Source: Gymnopilus junonius | Taxonomy: Eukaryota; Basidiomycota; Agaricomycetes; Agaricales; Galerinaceae | DNA length: 64,000 nt | Assembly: GCA_015501075.1 (NCBI GenBank) | Contig: JADNYJ010000009.1 | Span: 248,001 to 312,000 of the forward strand | Reading direction: 5' to 3' | Part shown: positions 10,763 to 21,723 of the stretch, piece by piece | Layout: every line of letters begins with the position of its first letter | How positions within the stretch are numbered: the stretch's first letter is position 1 | Position numbers and translations under genes: made by a program | Notes under the pieces: model-generated | Databases searched by the model: none | Told to the model about the DNA's origin: nothing | What the model saw: the letters and a program-made list of their open reading frames with translations, nothing else

Positions 10763-12042
10763 ATGGCTCGAAGAAGAGGACGATTCGCCGCTAGTTTTAG
10801 TGACGAAGAATTCTCTGATCCAAACACCGACCGAACCTCTGACGCAGGCGCGTCCGACGAATTTGAAACACCACCAGAAGGAGAAGAACCTCCTCTAACC
10901 CGATCGACTTTTCTTGGATCTAACCTCCAAGAACCCGGTGTATTAAGACCTGACTTTGAATCTTTGCTAGCTACCCTACTTGGATCCCAACCCGTCTTTT
11001 ACCCAATAAATGAACCCGAAATGCCCGGAGAATCCTCAGATGCCCCTGCCGCCCCCACCTCCCCTACTGGAAAAGGAATAGGAATCATTCCTGCCCCCTT
11101 TTCCGGAGACCGTTCCAAGGTCAAGACCTTCATCCAAGATGTGGGCGATTACTTCGACTTAAATGGCGACATCTACAATACCGACGTCAAAAAAATCGTA
11201 TTTACCCTTGGACTTCTCAAAGGGGGAGAAGCAGAAGCCTGGAAGAAGGCCTTCAGAGAAGACCACACCACAGAGGACAAAAACGCCGCAGGCGTACCAA
11301 CTGGAACGATCACCAAGAACTACGGCTCTGCCCTAGAATTCGAAAAGGCTTTCAACGAAGCCTTCAAACCGACCGAGACGAAGGACCAAGCGTTCTTCGA
11401 ACTCCGAAACCTGAAGCAAGGAAAAGCTTCAGCTGCAGAACTGAACACCAAGTTCAACGAACTTGTGAAGACCGCCAAGATTCCCACTACTGGGAATGAG
11501 AGCGTCTTGATCGACTACTACATGAACGCCTTGAACAACTGGCTTCAAGAAAAGATTATGGGACTCGACATCCTCCCAACCACACTCGCTGCCTGGCAGC
11601 GAAAGGCAGTCGAGTATGACACCCATCGAACGAATCTAGCGCGCCTTTTGGGCAAGACCACCACCCAAGCGCCGAACGAACGAAAGACCTGGTGGGCTAG
11701 CATAGCCAGAGGAAATCCCGCCCCGCACTACCATGCGCCGGCACCCGAACGAACCACCGAGACCCGAACGCCATGGATGTAGACAAGATCGATGTCTACG
11801 CCATGACCCAAGAAGAACGAAGCGAGCTCATGAGGAAAGGGCTTTGCTTCCGATGCAAGAAGCCCGGGCATGTCTCAAGAGACTGCCCCGAGAAGGGCAA
11901 GAACAGGAGGAACCCTCCGCCAAAGAAGAACCCCCTCAAAGGGAAAGCGCTCCACGCGCACATAAGGTCCCTCATGCAGGACCTTACCGAAGAAGAACGC
12001 GAAGAAGTGTACGAGATGGGAGACCAAGAGGGTTTTCAATAA
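10763..12042 (+). pseudogene. Retrotransposon Gag with zinc knuckle (frameshifted)
   Basis: The first frame (10763-11782, 339 codons) holds an acidic disordered start (MARRRGRFAASFSDEE) and a retrotransposon capsid domain with AWKKAFREDH, FEKAFNEAFKP, LRNLKQGKASAAELNTKFNE and YYMNALNNWLQEKI. The CCHC knuckle CFRCKKPGHVSRDC is in a different frame (11773-12042), so the frame shifts near 11760, before NAMDVDKI. The C-terminus is rich in Lys, Pro and Glu. Confidence 0.88.
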
Positions 12043-15000
12043 GGAGATGCATGAGACCAACGTATGCAACTCCTTCTTTAGATATTTATTCTGTAGTCTC
12101 GGCTCGAATTGAAAATAAATCGCTCCAATTGCCCTTTTCATTCGAGACCGAGAACAGAACAAAAATCGTTGGATCCGCTCTAGGAGACACTGGAGCAAAA
12201 GGGAAGTTCATCGACCAGAACTTCACGAAGAAACACAACCTGGTAACAAAGGCACTGGAAAAGGAAATTCGAGTCTTCAACGTAGACGGAACCCCGAACA
12301 AAAAGGGAACCATCAAGCGCTACGTCGATTTAAAGCTCGACATCGATGGACAACCCGAACGGAACGATTACTGGTCACCGGCCTAGGAAAACAGAAGATT
12401 ATTCTTGGTTTTCCCTGGTTCGAAGAAAACAACCCGGACATCAACTGGAAAAACGGACAAGTCAAACTCAACAGGGAGATTAGTACTACTTCCCAAGTAG
12501 AAGAAGTACCCGATGAGGAAATCCAACAGGTCAATCAACTGGATGACTCTTCGGATTAATCATTTCCTTTTTAGGTAATGAACCCCTTCCGGAAACAAAG
12601 GAGATTTGGAATATCCCTGAGGACGACAATGAAATTTGGATCAACGCGAAACTGACTTCCTCACAAATCTTCGCCCAGAAGCATGACGTGAAGAAGGAAG
12701 AAAAGCCGCTCAAGGAAATGATCCCACCGGAATACCACGAATACCTGGACATCTTCGATAAGGACACCGCCAACCGATTCCCCGAATCTCGATCTTGGGA
12801 CCATAAGATCGAACTCAAGGAAGGTTTTCAACCTAAAGTTTTCAAGACGTATCCTCTGACACCCTCCGAGGATACCGAATTGGACAAATTCCTGGAAGAA
12901 AACCTGAAGAAAGGATATATTCGACCGTCTAAATCGCCATGGCTTCCCCCTTCTTTTTCGTATCTAAAAAGGATGGGAAGCTTCGACCCTGCCAAGACTA
13001 CCGGTACCTGAATGAATGGACTATCAAGAACGCCTATCCCCTCCCTCTGATCCCCGAACTAATGGATAAACTCAAAGGAGCCAAGTATTTCACTAAACTT
13101 GACGTCCGATGGGGTTACAACAACATTCGGATCAAGGACGGCGACCAATGGAAAGCAGCGTTCAAGACAAACAAAGGCTCTTCGAACCAACGGTCATGTT
13201 TTTCGGCATGTGCAATTCCCCGGCAACTTTCCAGTCAATGATGGACGCGATGTTCAAAGACATCGTCCATCAAGGCTTCGTCATTATCTACATGGATGAT
13301 ATTCTTATCTTCCATAAAGATAAGAAGAAACTGGAACAGATAACAAAGGAAGTACTACAAATACTCCAGGACAACGACTTGTATTTGAAACCGGAAAAAT
13401 GCGCATTTGCTCAAACAAAAATTGACTATCTTGGAATGATCATCCAAGAAGGAAAAATATTGATGGACCCTTCCAAACTCAGCGGAATAGCTGACTGGCT
13501 GGAACCGAAGAACGTAAAACAGGTCCGATCCTTCTTAGGATTCGGAAACTTTTACAGAAGATTTATTCGGAAATACTCGGAAATAGCTCGCGCGCTTAAT
13601 GAGCTATTAAAAAAGGACCGTAGTTTCGAATGGAATGAAGACGCCAAGAAATCATTCGAACTACTGAAACGAAAATTCACGGAAGAAAACCGTTTGACCA
13701 TGCCGGACACTGCTAAAACAATTCCAGATTGAATGTGATGCATCCAAATACGCATCTGGAGCAGTTTTAACTCAGCTCGACAGCAACGGAGACCGACACC
13801 CGGTGGCATTCATCTCGAAGACATTCTCTCCCACCGAGAGAAATTACGAGATTTATGACAGAGAATTACTGGCAATGATCCGATCCCTCAAGAATGGCGA
13901 CACTACATTCAAGGATCGACATTTACGACGATCATCTATTCCGATCACAAAAACTTGACGTACTTCAGAAGTACTCAGAAATTGAATAGACGCCAAGCAA
14001 GATGGTCTCTATTCCTTTCGGAATACGATATCCAACTGGTCCACCTCCCCGGAAGCAAAATGGTACAATCGACGCCCTCTCACGAAGACCGGACATGATC
14101 CCCGATGAGGATCATGACAACGAAGACAAGATTCTCCTTCCAGAGAATCTATTTATAAATTGATTGACGCCGATCTACAAATAGAAATCGCCCCAATCAA
14201 GGAAACAGGACAAGGACGTAGTCGACGCATTAAACTCCTAACCCAAGAAGGACCTCGAAGTCCGCCAAAGACTTAGACGACTGGGAGACAATGCAGATGG
14301 AAGGCATCGGGGAATTGATCTTTTACAAGAAAAAGAACTATATTCCCGATGACCAGGAACTACGCAGGAAAATCGTCGCGATGTACCATGACTCGGTCAC
14401 CGCAGGACACCCCGGAGAACTGGAAACGTACAACGCTGTACGACAACTGTACTGGTGGCCCGGAATGCGAACGTTCGTCAAAATTACGTCAAAGGTGCGG
14501 ACAATGCCAGCAATTCAAGATCAACCGAAACCCGGCGAATCCCTCCTTACCCGATTGAAGGAGCCAAATCCATGAGACCATTCGCACAATGCTCCATGGA
14601 TATGATCACGGACCTCCCTAGCATTGACAGATATGACTCATTATTGATCGTGGTCGATCACGGACTTACAAAGGGGGTAATTATCATGCCTTGCTCGAAA
14701 ACTCTTTCGCAAGAAGGAGCGGCATTACTCCTTCAGGACAACCTTTTCAAGCGATTTGGCCTACCGGATAGTATCATTTCCGATAGAGGACCCCAATTCG
14801 CAGCAAAAACCTTCCAAGAACTGCTCAAACTTCTTGGAATCAAGTTGAAACTGTCAACAGCATATCACCCTCAGTCAGATGGTACCACGGAACGATTCAA
14901 TCAGGAAATAGAAGCATACCTTGCTATCTATTGCTCCTCAAATCCGACCACCTGGAAACAACACGTTGGCACCCTGGAATTCGTCCATAACGATCGAAGA

Positions 15001-15641
15001 CACGCGGACAGGCAAAGAACCCCGTTTGAACTCATGTTCGGAACTAACCCTGTCGCGATTCCCACTACGTTCGAAAACACGAAGTTTCCCTCGGTAGAGG
15101 AGAAACTAAAGAACCTCATCTCGGACAGAAAAGAAGCTCTTGCCGCACACGAACTGGCAAGAGCAAGAATGGCCGATCGACGGAAGTCTAACTTTGTACC
15201 ATTCAAAGAAGGACAAAAGGTATGGCTTGATTCAAGGAACCTGAAGACACGGTACAATAAGAAACTGGCACCGAGAAGAGAAGGACCGTTCAAGATTAAA
15301 CGTGTCCTAGGACCTCTCACGTATCAACTACAGCTACCAAAGACATGGAGGATTCACGACATCTTCCATGCAACATTGTTGATGCCTTACAGGAAACACA
15401 GGTCCACGGCCGGAACTTCACTCTACCACCCCCTGAAACGATTGATGGAGAACCAGAATACGAGGTCGAAACGATTCTGAACCATCGAAAGTACAGAAAC
15501 GGACGCTATCAATACCACGTCAAGTGGTTCGGCTATCCTATATCCGAAGCATCGTGGGAACCCGGGTCAAACCTTGCCAACGCATCAGAAAAACTTGAAG
15601 TCTACAAGCAACTTCATCACCTACCACCCTACCAACTATGA
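12043..15641 (+). pseudogene. Retrotransposon Pol: protease, RT, RNase H, integrase, chromodomain (multiply frameshifted)
   Basis: In order: an aspartic protease with the DTGA active site (about 12186); linker FPWFEENNPDINWKNG; RT with [18 protein letters not shown], the [12 protein letters not shown] block and the YMDD-box (about 13289); RNase H start ([35 protein letters not shown]); integrase zinc-binding part (HPGELETYNAVRQLYWWPGM, CGQCQQFK) and catalytic core (SMDMITDLP, ISDRGPQF, AYHPQSDGTTERFNQE). The C-terminal chromodomain has EYEVETILNHRK and YHVKWFGYPISEASWEP. Breaks occur near 12360, 12550, 12945, 13180, 13730, 13900-14500 and 15390. The chromodomain places it among chromoviruses. 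Confidence 0.9.
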
Positions 15642-17302
15642 ACTCGAACACCGCGTCCCCCTCTTACTATGACAACTCGTTCATGGCCGACCTTTTTACA
15701 ACAAACTCGAACACCACGCCCCTCTCTCACCAAATGATACGTTCATAGTCGACACCCTTACCTTCCCGAAACCGCCCCCACACCGGAACAGATGAAGATC
15801 ACCTACTGGGAATGGAAGTTTGCACGAGAACCTCCTGCACCAGTACCTAATAATATAACCTGGAAAAGTGAACAAGAATGGAACGCCATCGTGACCACAA
15901 GGATGATCGACCGAGAAAAGACAGATGGGACACTGAAACAATCACCCCTACCAAGGAGAAGGCCTCAAGGCGCCTGATCAAGAAACTGGACTGTCCTTGA
16001 GGAATACTTGGAATACCTATAAAAAGGTGAACCAGCCCACCTCATATTCCCAGTTCCTTCATCTCCCACCAACATGCCTCGCCTTCCACTCGAACCCGCC
16101 GCTGCCTCCGCTCCTAACTCGTCCCCCTCAGCAATACGCGCTCGCCTCGCCCAAGCGAACGCACCTCACTCGAACCGACCCCCGGCCCCTCCCTCTCGAA
16201 CTAGAACAGAAGTCCTCTCTCCAGACGGACTCCTCCTCTGACTCACCCGATCCGAACGACGCTCCATTCACGAGGTACCCACCTCCTATCCCTACGGTAC
16301 ACGCCCCCGTCCGTTCTGTTGAGGACTTCCTCAATTTACTCGACTTTGTCGATTTTCAGCAGCTTACCCACAAGGAACTCGAACAGTTCCTGAACCACCC
16401 TCGCCACTATTCCACTGCCCTCGAGGTCCTCCAAACAATCCCTTCCTTAGGGATACCCTCCGCCAATTCAAACACGAAACGGACCGCACCGCACGCCACC
16501 GCGAAGTAGTGAAGGCATCTCGAACCAAGTCACTGCAACTGTTCGAGACCCTCATGCGCTTCCGACTCGAAAGAATCATCAACCCCCTCCTCGTCAGTAG
16601 CAGACGACGAGGAGAACGCCCCCCCACTGCAACATCTGCTATTAGGTCCGAAGAGGAGCCCTTTCCCTCCTTCCTCTTATAACGTCACCCCACAGACCCA
16701 TCCGTCCATTCCTCCTCGCGACGAACGATTCGTCAACACCGTCTCCGTCGACGACCACTCCCCAGGACCCTTTCCGGCACACTCCCATGCACCACCCCCA
16801 ACCACACCGCCCGTCTCCACCCCCCGAAGACACCCACTCGCTACCATGCAGACGACCTCTGCCCAGAACGCCGCCCGTAACCACCCTCCTGCCTACACTG
16901 AATCCTCTTCTTTACCGACCCGACCCAGACTCCTTTCCAACCGACCCGAACCCCGACGCACCCCCGACCGAGTCCACGACGGCGCTGCTTTGTTTGCAGC
17001 AGCGCGAACCACTGGCAGGCAGACTGCCGTAGCTACCGCTGCCGCCACTGCCGCCAGTATCGTCCTGGCCATAACTCGATCGACTGTAGTCGACGACCGA
17101 TCCGACGGAGTGACGGGGAGTTCGTAGGCTATGCCTATGAATTCACAGAGGAACAGCTGGCGCACGTCGACGACATCGACAACACGCCGAATGATTGGCA
17201 AGATGCAGCATACGACGCTGGCATGGAGAAGACGTGGAGAACAACATGAGCGGTGAGCCCCATTATTGAAGCCAGGGGCTTCAATTCTTAGTAGGGGGGT
17301 AA
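15642..17302 (+). other. Accessory ORF region of the chromovirus (between chromodomain and 3' LTR)
   Basis: About 1.66 kb not needed in a basic Ty3/gypsy element. An ATG at 16074 opens a Pro/Ala/Arg-rich frame (MPRLPLEPAAASAPNSS) broken by TGA after DGLLL. The same frame reopens near the end and stops at 17247-17249 after EFTEEQLAHVDDIDNTP and WQDAAYDAGMEKTW. A TATA box (tataaaaa, 16018-16025) lies about 50 bp upstream of the ATG. A competing 170-codon frame (15997-16509) looks like a proline-rich shadow. I cannot assign a function and do not see envelope-like features such as a signal peptide or membrane span. Confidence 0.5.
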
Positions 17303-17759
17303 TGTTACGACTCTCCTTCCCGTTATCTTATCGCGCGCCCCTCTTTTCCTTTTTCTTATCTTTTATCGAACAATTACTATTTATAGTTTCTTCATGATCA
17401 TCTTCTCGCGCAAGATGATCATTTATTCTCTTACTTGTACGAGGACAATCTTCCCTTTCTGATCATCATCCCTTCCGCAGTACCCCATGATGATCATCCC
17501 CTTCCAATTCCCCTTGTTTCGTCACCGTTTCATTATATTATTATCAGCCACAAATAACTATATAAACAGTAGCTAGACTACGATGTACATTAGCTTGTTC
17601 TGAGAAATATACATCTCTTGTAGCAACCAAGACGAACTTGAACCGCAAGGCATTCTTCTGTCGAAGACAATACCTTAGCGGACTTCATCGAACGACCTCT
17701 ACGACTACTACGCCAGACCTTATCTTATCTGATTAGGTTCTGTCGTCAACGTCGTAACA
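17303..17759 (+). repeat. 3' LTR
   Basis: Same length and ends as the 5' LTR (tgttacgactctc...cgtcgtaaca). The polypurine stretch gtagggggg lies just upstream. Substitutions and small indels are spread along the length. Confidence 0.9.
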
Positions 17760-18080
17760 GTTACTCTTGTGTGATTCATAGAGGAAATAAAGAGCATGAA
17801 TTAAAGATATTATTGAGAGCATATTAGCTAAATCTTGTACAGAAGATGACTACTGACTCCAAAGTCAGATTAAGGTTGAGCACGAGCCCAGCAACCACCC
17901 CGACGCAGACTGACGCTCAATGTTGGCGATGAGCGGGCACTGATGATGTGGCAACAGATTTGATGGCACCGCAGAGCCCTGATGATGCTCAAAGCCAAAA
18001 TAAGCCAAAGTGGGATTAAGGGTTCACCTTCTTTTCTCACCAAGTTGAGGCTCCGACTGATTCTCGGCCTCTTGCCGACT

Positions 18081-18150
18081 TTCAAATCGAATTCAAATGA
18101 ACCTCAAATGAACCTCAAATCGAGCTCAAATCGAGCACTCTGAAGAACCC
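18081..18150 (-). repeat. Right terminal inverted repeat of the split element
   Basis: About 70 bp ending ...cactctgaagaaccc. It is the reverse complement of 9949-10019 apart from a few substitutions and short indels. It lies only 45 bp from the end of the DHHC gene. Confidence 0.8.
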
Positions 18151-18194
18151 TAATATACCGTGTGAATGAGATTGACTTTCAGAGTCACGAAGAA

Positions 18195-19555
18195 TTAACA
18201 CGGACCTTGGAGGAGTGCCGATAGCAGGGGTTTTTTCAAGAATATCTGCCAGTTTTGAAAAAGACCAAGATCGTAAATTCTCTCATTCGGCAAAACCGCA
18301 CCTGTGGTGGCGTGGTTAGGTCCTCCTTTGGGAATGCAAACAAAGTAATGGCTTGTATACGTTTAGGGTCATTCGAGGGAGGTCGTAATGATTCTAAGGT
18401 AGTTTCTCCACGAAGGATTTTGCAGATGGACGTTGCCGTCATACACTTGTGGATGAGGATATCAGTACCGAAGAAGAATTAAGAGCATTTCTACACACGT
18501 ACGACCGAGAAAATAGACAAAAGGAGAGTAATACCTGCAGTGGCAAGAACTCGGAGATGAGGTTCTTCAACGAGATGGCCATATTGGGGAGTTAAATCTC
18601 CTTGGCAGTCAACTTTCATCAGAATATATCCAAGAAGCATGCCGACTATCCATCTTCCAAAGGACCAGCACAGACAACCCATGATCCCCACCAGTCCCAC
18701 CAGACTTCATTTGCCCAAGTGTTTTGATGGGAAGTTTTCAGTGCCAACAGCGCATGGGTAATCAGGATTCTGCATATGGGAAAAATGGCGACCAAGAAAG
18801 TCACGGGTAAAAGGCACAAAAGACAGATGAAGGCTTTGAGTTTGGAAAGTGTTACGCAATTCCCTAGCTGAAAAAGGTGGTAAGTCTTTGCTCAGAAAGC
18901 CTTGAAACGTTGGAAAATTATACCCATGGACAATGGTGATCAAAGTCAAGTCTACAAACACCACAAGTTGAGCAATGGTGGGTCCGCGGTGGTTTCCATT
19001 TACCGTTGCAATCGCCCTTGTTGCAAACTACGAGGTCACCAGTTTTGGTCGCACATTGATAGGGTTCCGTTAATAGTATCTTCTCCGGGAGTGGATACAG
19101 AGCAACATTGTGGGATCGACGGCCTAAGCACAGGTACAAATAGAGTCCAGCAACAGAAGAAATGAGTAGGTTGGTAGACACTATATATAGGCTGCAAAGC
19201 ACGTATGTCAATGAGTAACAAAGACAAAATTTTTGGGGATTGGCAACACAAACATCCAAGCAAATAAGACGAATAACGGCGAACGAGCCAAGAGACTATA
19301 GCACGTTACATTATAACTCAGTATAGAGACAAAATATTTCGGAAATATATCAGAAAGGAACTTACCTCCAATATGAAACGTACACAGATACCAGCCAAAC
19401 CTTCAGTAGTACATAATTAGACTCGATTCGGAAGTTGGCAAAGGCTCAGGTACAAACGCTATAAGGGAGAAGACAAAGACCTGGACGATAGTTTCTATTA
19501 ATACTGTCCATTTGAAGGCGAATGAAGAGAGCAGCCAAGTATCGCAGACCGTCAT
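18195..19555 (-). CDS. DHHC-type protein S-palmitoyltransferase, with apparent frameshifts
   Basis: Membrane enzyme that attaches palmitate to protein cysteines. The zinc-binding DHHC domain is clear ([20 protein letters not shown] then DHHCPW, and after an intron [13 protein letters not shown]). Hydrophobic segments lie on both sides ([35 protein letters not shown]). The C-terminal TTLESLRP motif and YDLGLFQNW are typical of fungal members. The start is taken as the ATG at 19553-19555. Frame is lost near 18656-18661 (one G short between WVVCAGPL and GRWIVG), again near 18345 before the YDLG motif, and possibly near 19415. It ends 45 bp from the inverted-repeat element and is divergent from the phosphatase gene. 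Confidence 0.82.
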
Positions 19556-19777
19556 GCAGATGCTCGTAAGACAGCGAAGTGGTCGACGGCGGACGCGGAC
19601 TTGAGAGGCAGTAAACGAACCAAACACTCCGTTACTAAATATCTACTTTCACACCCATGACATTCAATGATTTTGATTGATAGCTCATTATGACAACCAT
19701 CTTAAGCAGCTAGCACAGGCCCTTGCCCCTCTTTCCAACACATCCAACTCACTGAGCCGGATCCATTCATAACAGAA

Positions 19778-20466
19778 ATGCTTTCTTTCCCCTCGCAAAA
19801 CTGGGCAAAGGCTCTGGTCCCGCTAAAGCAAAACTCAATTTGAATTGCTTACCCGGATATGGTCGCTTGGCCAGCCTTATCACCTCGCGACTCTATCTCT
19901 CAGATCTCTGGACTGCTAGCAATGCCGAAAAACTTAGCGAGCTTGGTATAACTCATGTTATATCAGTCCTCGAAGCCAAGCCAGACCTTCCAGAGTTCAT
20001 TCGTCATGATCGAAGACTTCATTTGCCCATTGCAGACCGAACGGAGTCAGATATCTTGCAATACTTGGATACTACGACAGCCTTCATTTCGAAAGCTCTT
20101 GAAGAAGACGAGAACAACAAGGTCTTAGTATGTTTTTGAGTTCTGAATCTGTCGAACTGCCCTTATATTTCATTTAAAGGTCCACTGTGTTCAAGGGATC
20201 AGCCGCAGTGCAACAGTAGTCTGCGCATACCTTATTGCGACCACCGGTATGACCGCGACGGCCTCGATTGAACATGTTCAATCTGTCCGTGCATTGTTTG
20301 TCCCAACCTTGGATTCCGACTGCAGTTGGACGAATACTCAACTAAATACGTGAAACCCAAACCTCATCCACTGCAAACTACCTTTTTAGAATTCTTTAAC
20401 CTTGGGAGAGTCTCGGCACGATTACACAAATCAAGAAACAAAGAGAACATTGTGAAGGATCCTTGA
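19778..20466 (+). CDS. Dual-specificity protein phosphatase, with two apparent 1-bp deletions
   Basis: Small DSP-type phosphatase. The N-terminal part reads LITSRLYLSDLWTASNAEKL and ELGITHVISVLE; the catalytic loop is VHCVQGISRSATVV (HCxxGxxRS, nucleophile Cys), then AYLIATTGMTATASIEHVQS and a C-terminus VKPKPHPLQTTFLEFF. One intron lies between NNKVL and VHCVQG. The ATG at 19778 is joined to the conserved frame only if one A is restored in the run at 19797-19800. The C-terminus is reached only if one G is restored at 20311. Both sit in mononucleotide runs. Substrate cannot be told from the sequence. Confidence 0.85.
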
Positions 20467-20669
20467 GGCCCCCAGACTTCAGTACTCAACAAAGTCAGCG
20501 ATTTTCATGTGATGCCATTGGGGTATACTTATTATTTCTTTATACTACAACACCGACTTGATAACGTACAGCAGCATTTTTGGGACACATGACATGCTTT
20601 CAATCCTGCGTCTCATGGAAATGTAAAGTGACACGAAGTGGGAGGACCAGATGACAATGAGAAAAGGCC

Positions 20670-21509
20670 CTACAAATCGGGGTTGAGGTCCAAATCGAGA
20701 TCAAAGAACTGAGGTTGAGGGTACGAAGATCTTGTCGATAAGGGTTGGCACCGGGCATGTTGGGGCCCGCATCTACTTTTGGCGACATAGTTGGGGCTAT
20801 ATATGAATAGTCATTCATTGACATCGGATTGTAATGTAAATAGAATATTCTTACGGTGTCCAACAGAGTGCGTTTCTCCTAGCAGTCCAAGAGGTGCTTC
20901 GGCATTCAAGCCCGCGGCGCATCTTCTCTTCATTGGGGAAAGGAGGGAAAAACAGTGGAGGTGGAGGTTGGCCAGGAAGTGTGAGATCAGGCATGTTGGG
21001 AGGAGCAGACGTGAATGCACTAAGACTCTGAGCATATGCAAGTAATTCGGGATATGGGATTGAGGCTGCACACAGATTGTTTTAATATGCTTGGAATATT
21101 TTTCAAGGATTGCTGTGGGTCTACCTTTCTTAGCTTCCTCGATAGCTTTGATACGTTCATCTCCTTCTTCTATCAGTTCTTCTAGTTCTGCCTTCCCAGA
21201 TGCCAGCTCCACACATATTTCGCGCCATTGGGCTTCTAGGTCAAGAATTTCAGCCTCGAGAGGTCAATCTTTCTCTGCTTGATTTGATGAGTATGAGCCA
21301 GATTGATGGCAGATACTAAAGCTTTGTCACATTCCAGGAAAGTAGAGAGCGGGGGACGTGGGGAGGTTTTGGACTGAGGAGGTGACAATGATAAACAGGT
21401 ATTAGCCAAGGCTTGCAGCTCGCTCAATGGTGCGAGTAAGGTCGCGACATTGATGCATTGGCATGTTGTGACCCAGATGGATGACTGGCAGCTTAGACTG
21501 TTGCGACAT
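20670..21509 (-). CDS. MED4: Mediator complex subunit 4
   Basis: Middle-module subunit linking transcription factors to RNA polymerase II. The conserved frame reads LLAPLSELQALANTCLSLS, FLECDKALVSAINLAHTHQI, then a coiled coil (LEAEILDLEAQW, ASGKAELEELIEEGDER). A spliced PYPELLAYAQSLSAFTSAPP follows, the MED4 signature region, and an acidic tail QPQFFDLDLDLNPDL. Introns are inferred near 21070-21125 and 20795-20850. One base appears to be missing near 21261, between QRKID and LEAEILDLE. The N-terminal ATG at 21507-21509 (MSQQSKLP) is out of frame with LLAPLSELQ, so the true start or another indel is unresolved. Confidence 0.72.
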
Positions 21510-21723
21510 AACGTTGGAGACAATCCAGACCGTATAATTATGCTTAATTTAAAATCCTGGAAGCATCCGGGCATATCGCATTTTTGAGCAATCACTTTCA
21601 ACATTGGGAGGTTCATTTTACCAGACGCGACTGTTTGGCTATAAACGCGCATTGCAAATATCGTTTCTGGCTGCGTCGTGCCTGGTTCTCCTGAAGACTC
21701 TTCGATTTACATGTCTGGCTGAT

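Larger units (their letters stand above)
10246..17759 (+). mobile_element. Ty3/gypsy chromovirus (LTR retrotransposon), defective
   Basis: A 7.5-kb element with two 457-bp LTRs (TG...CA). It contains gag, zinc knuckle, aspartic protease, reverse transcriptase, RNase H, integrase and a chromodomain in Ty3/gypsy order, then an extra ORF region and a polypurine tract (gtagggggg) before the 3' LTR. Flanks read gtact on the left and gttact on the right, a near-match to a 5-bp target duplication. The two LTRs differ at roughly 25-35 sites by eye, so insertion is not very recent. At least seven frame breaks mean it cannot make full Pol. It is nested inside a TIR element. Confidence 0.93.
9949..18150. 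mobile_element. TIR element (MITE-like) split by an LTR retrotransposon
   Basis: Positions 9949-10019 and 18081-18150 are imperfect inverted copies of each other. Both outer ends read gggttcttcagagtg, and the internal parts carry AACCTCAAATG-type direct repeats. TA lies just outside each end (9947-9948 and 18151-18152). Removing the retrotransposon leaves about 680 bp without a coding frame, so this looks like a non-autonomous TA-targeting DNA transposon that later received the chromovirus. Confidence 0.75.

Noticed and set aside
15997..16509. 170-codon Pro/Thr-rich ORF in the chromovirus tail
   Set aside because: Competes with the TATA-linked frame starting at 16074. Its composition looks like a frame-shifted reading of the same GC-rich sequence, so I treat the region as one accessory ORF.
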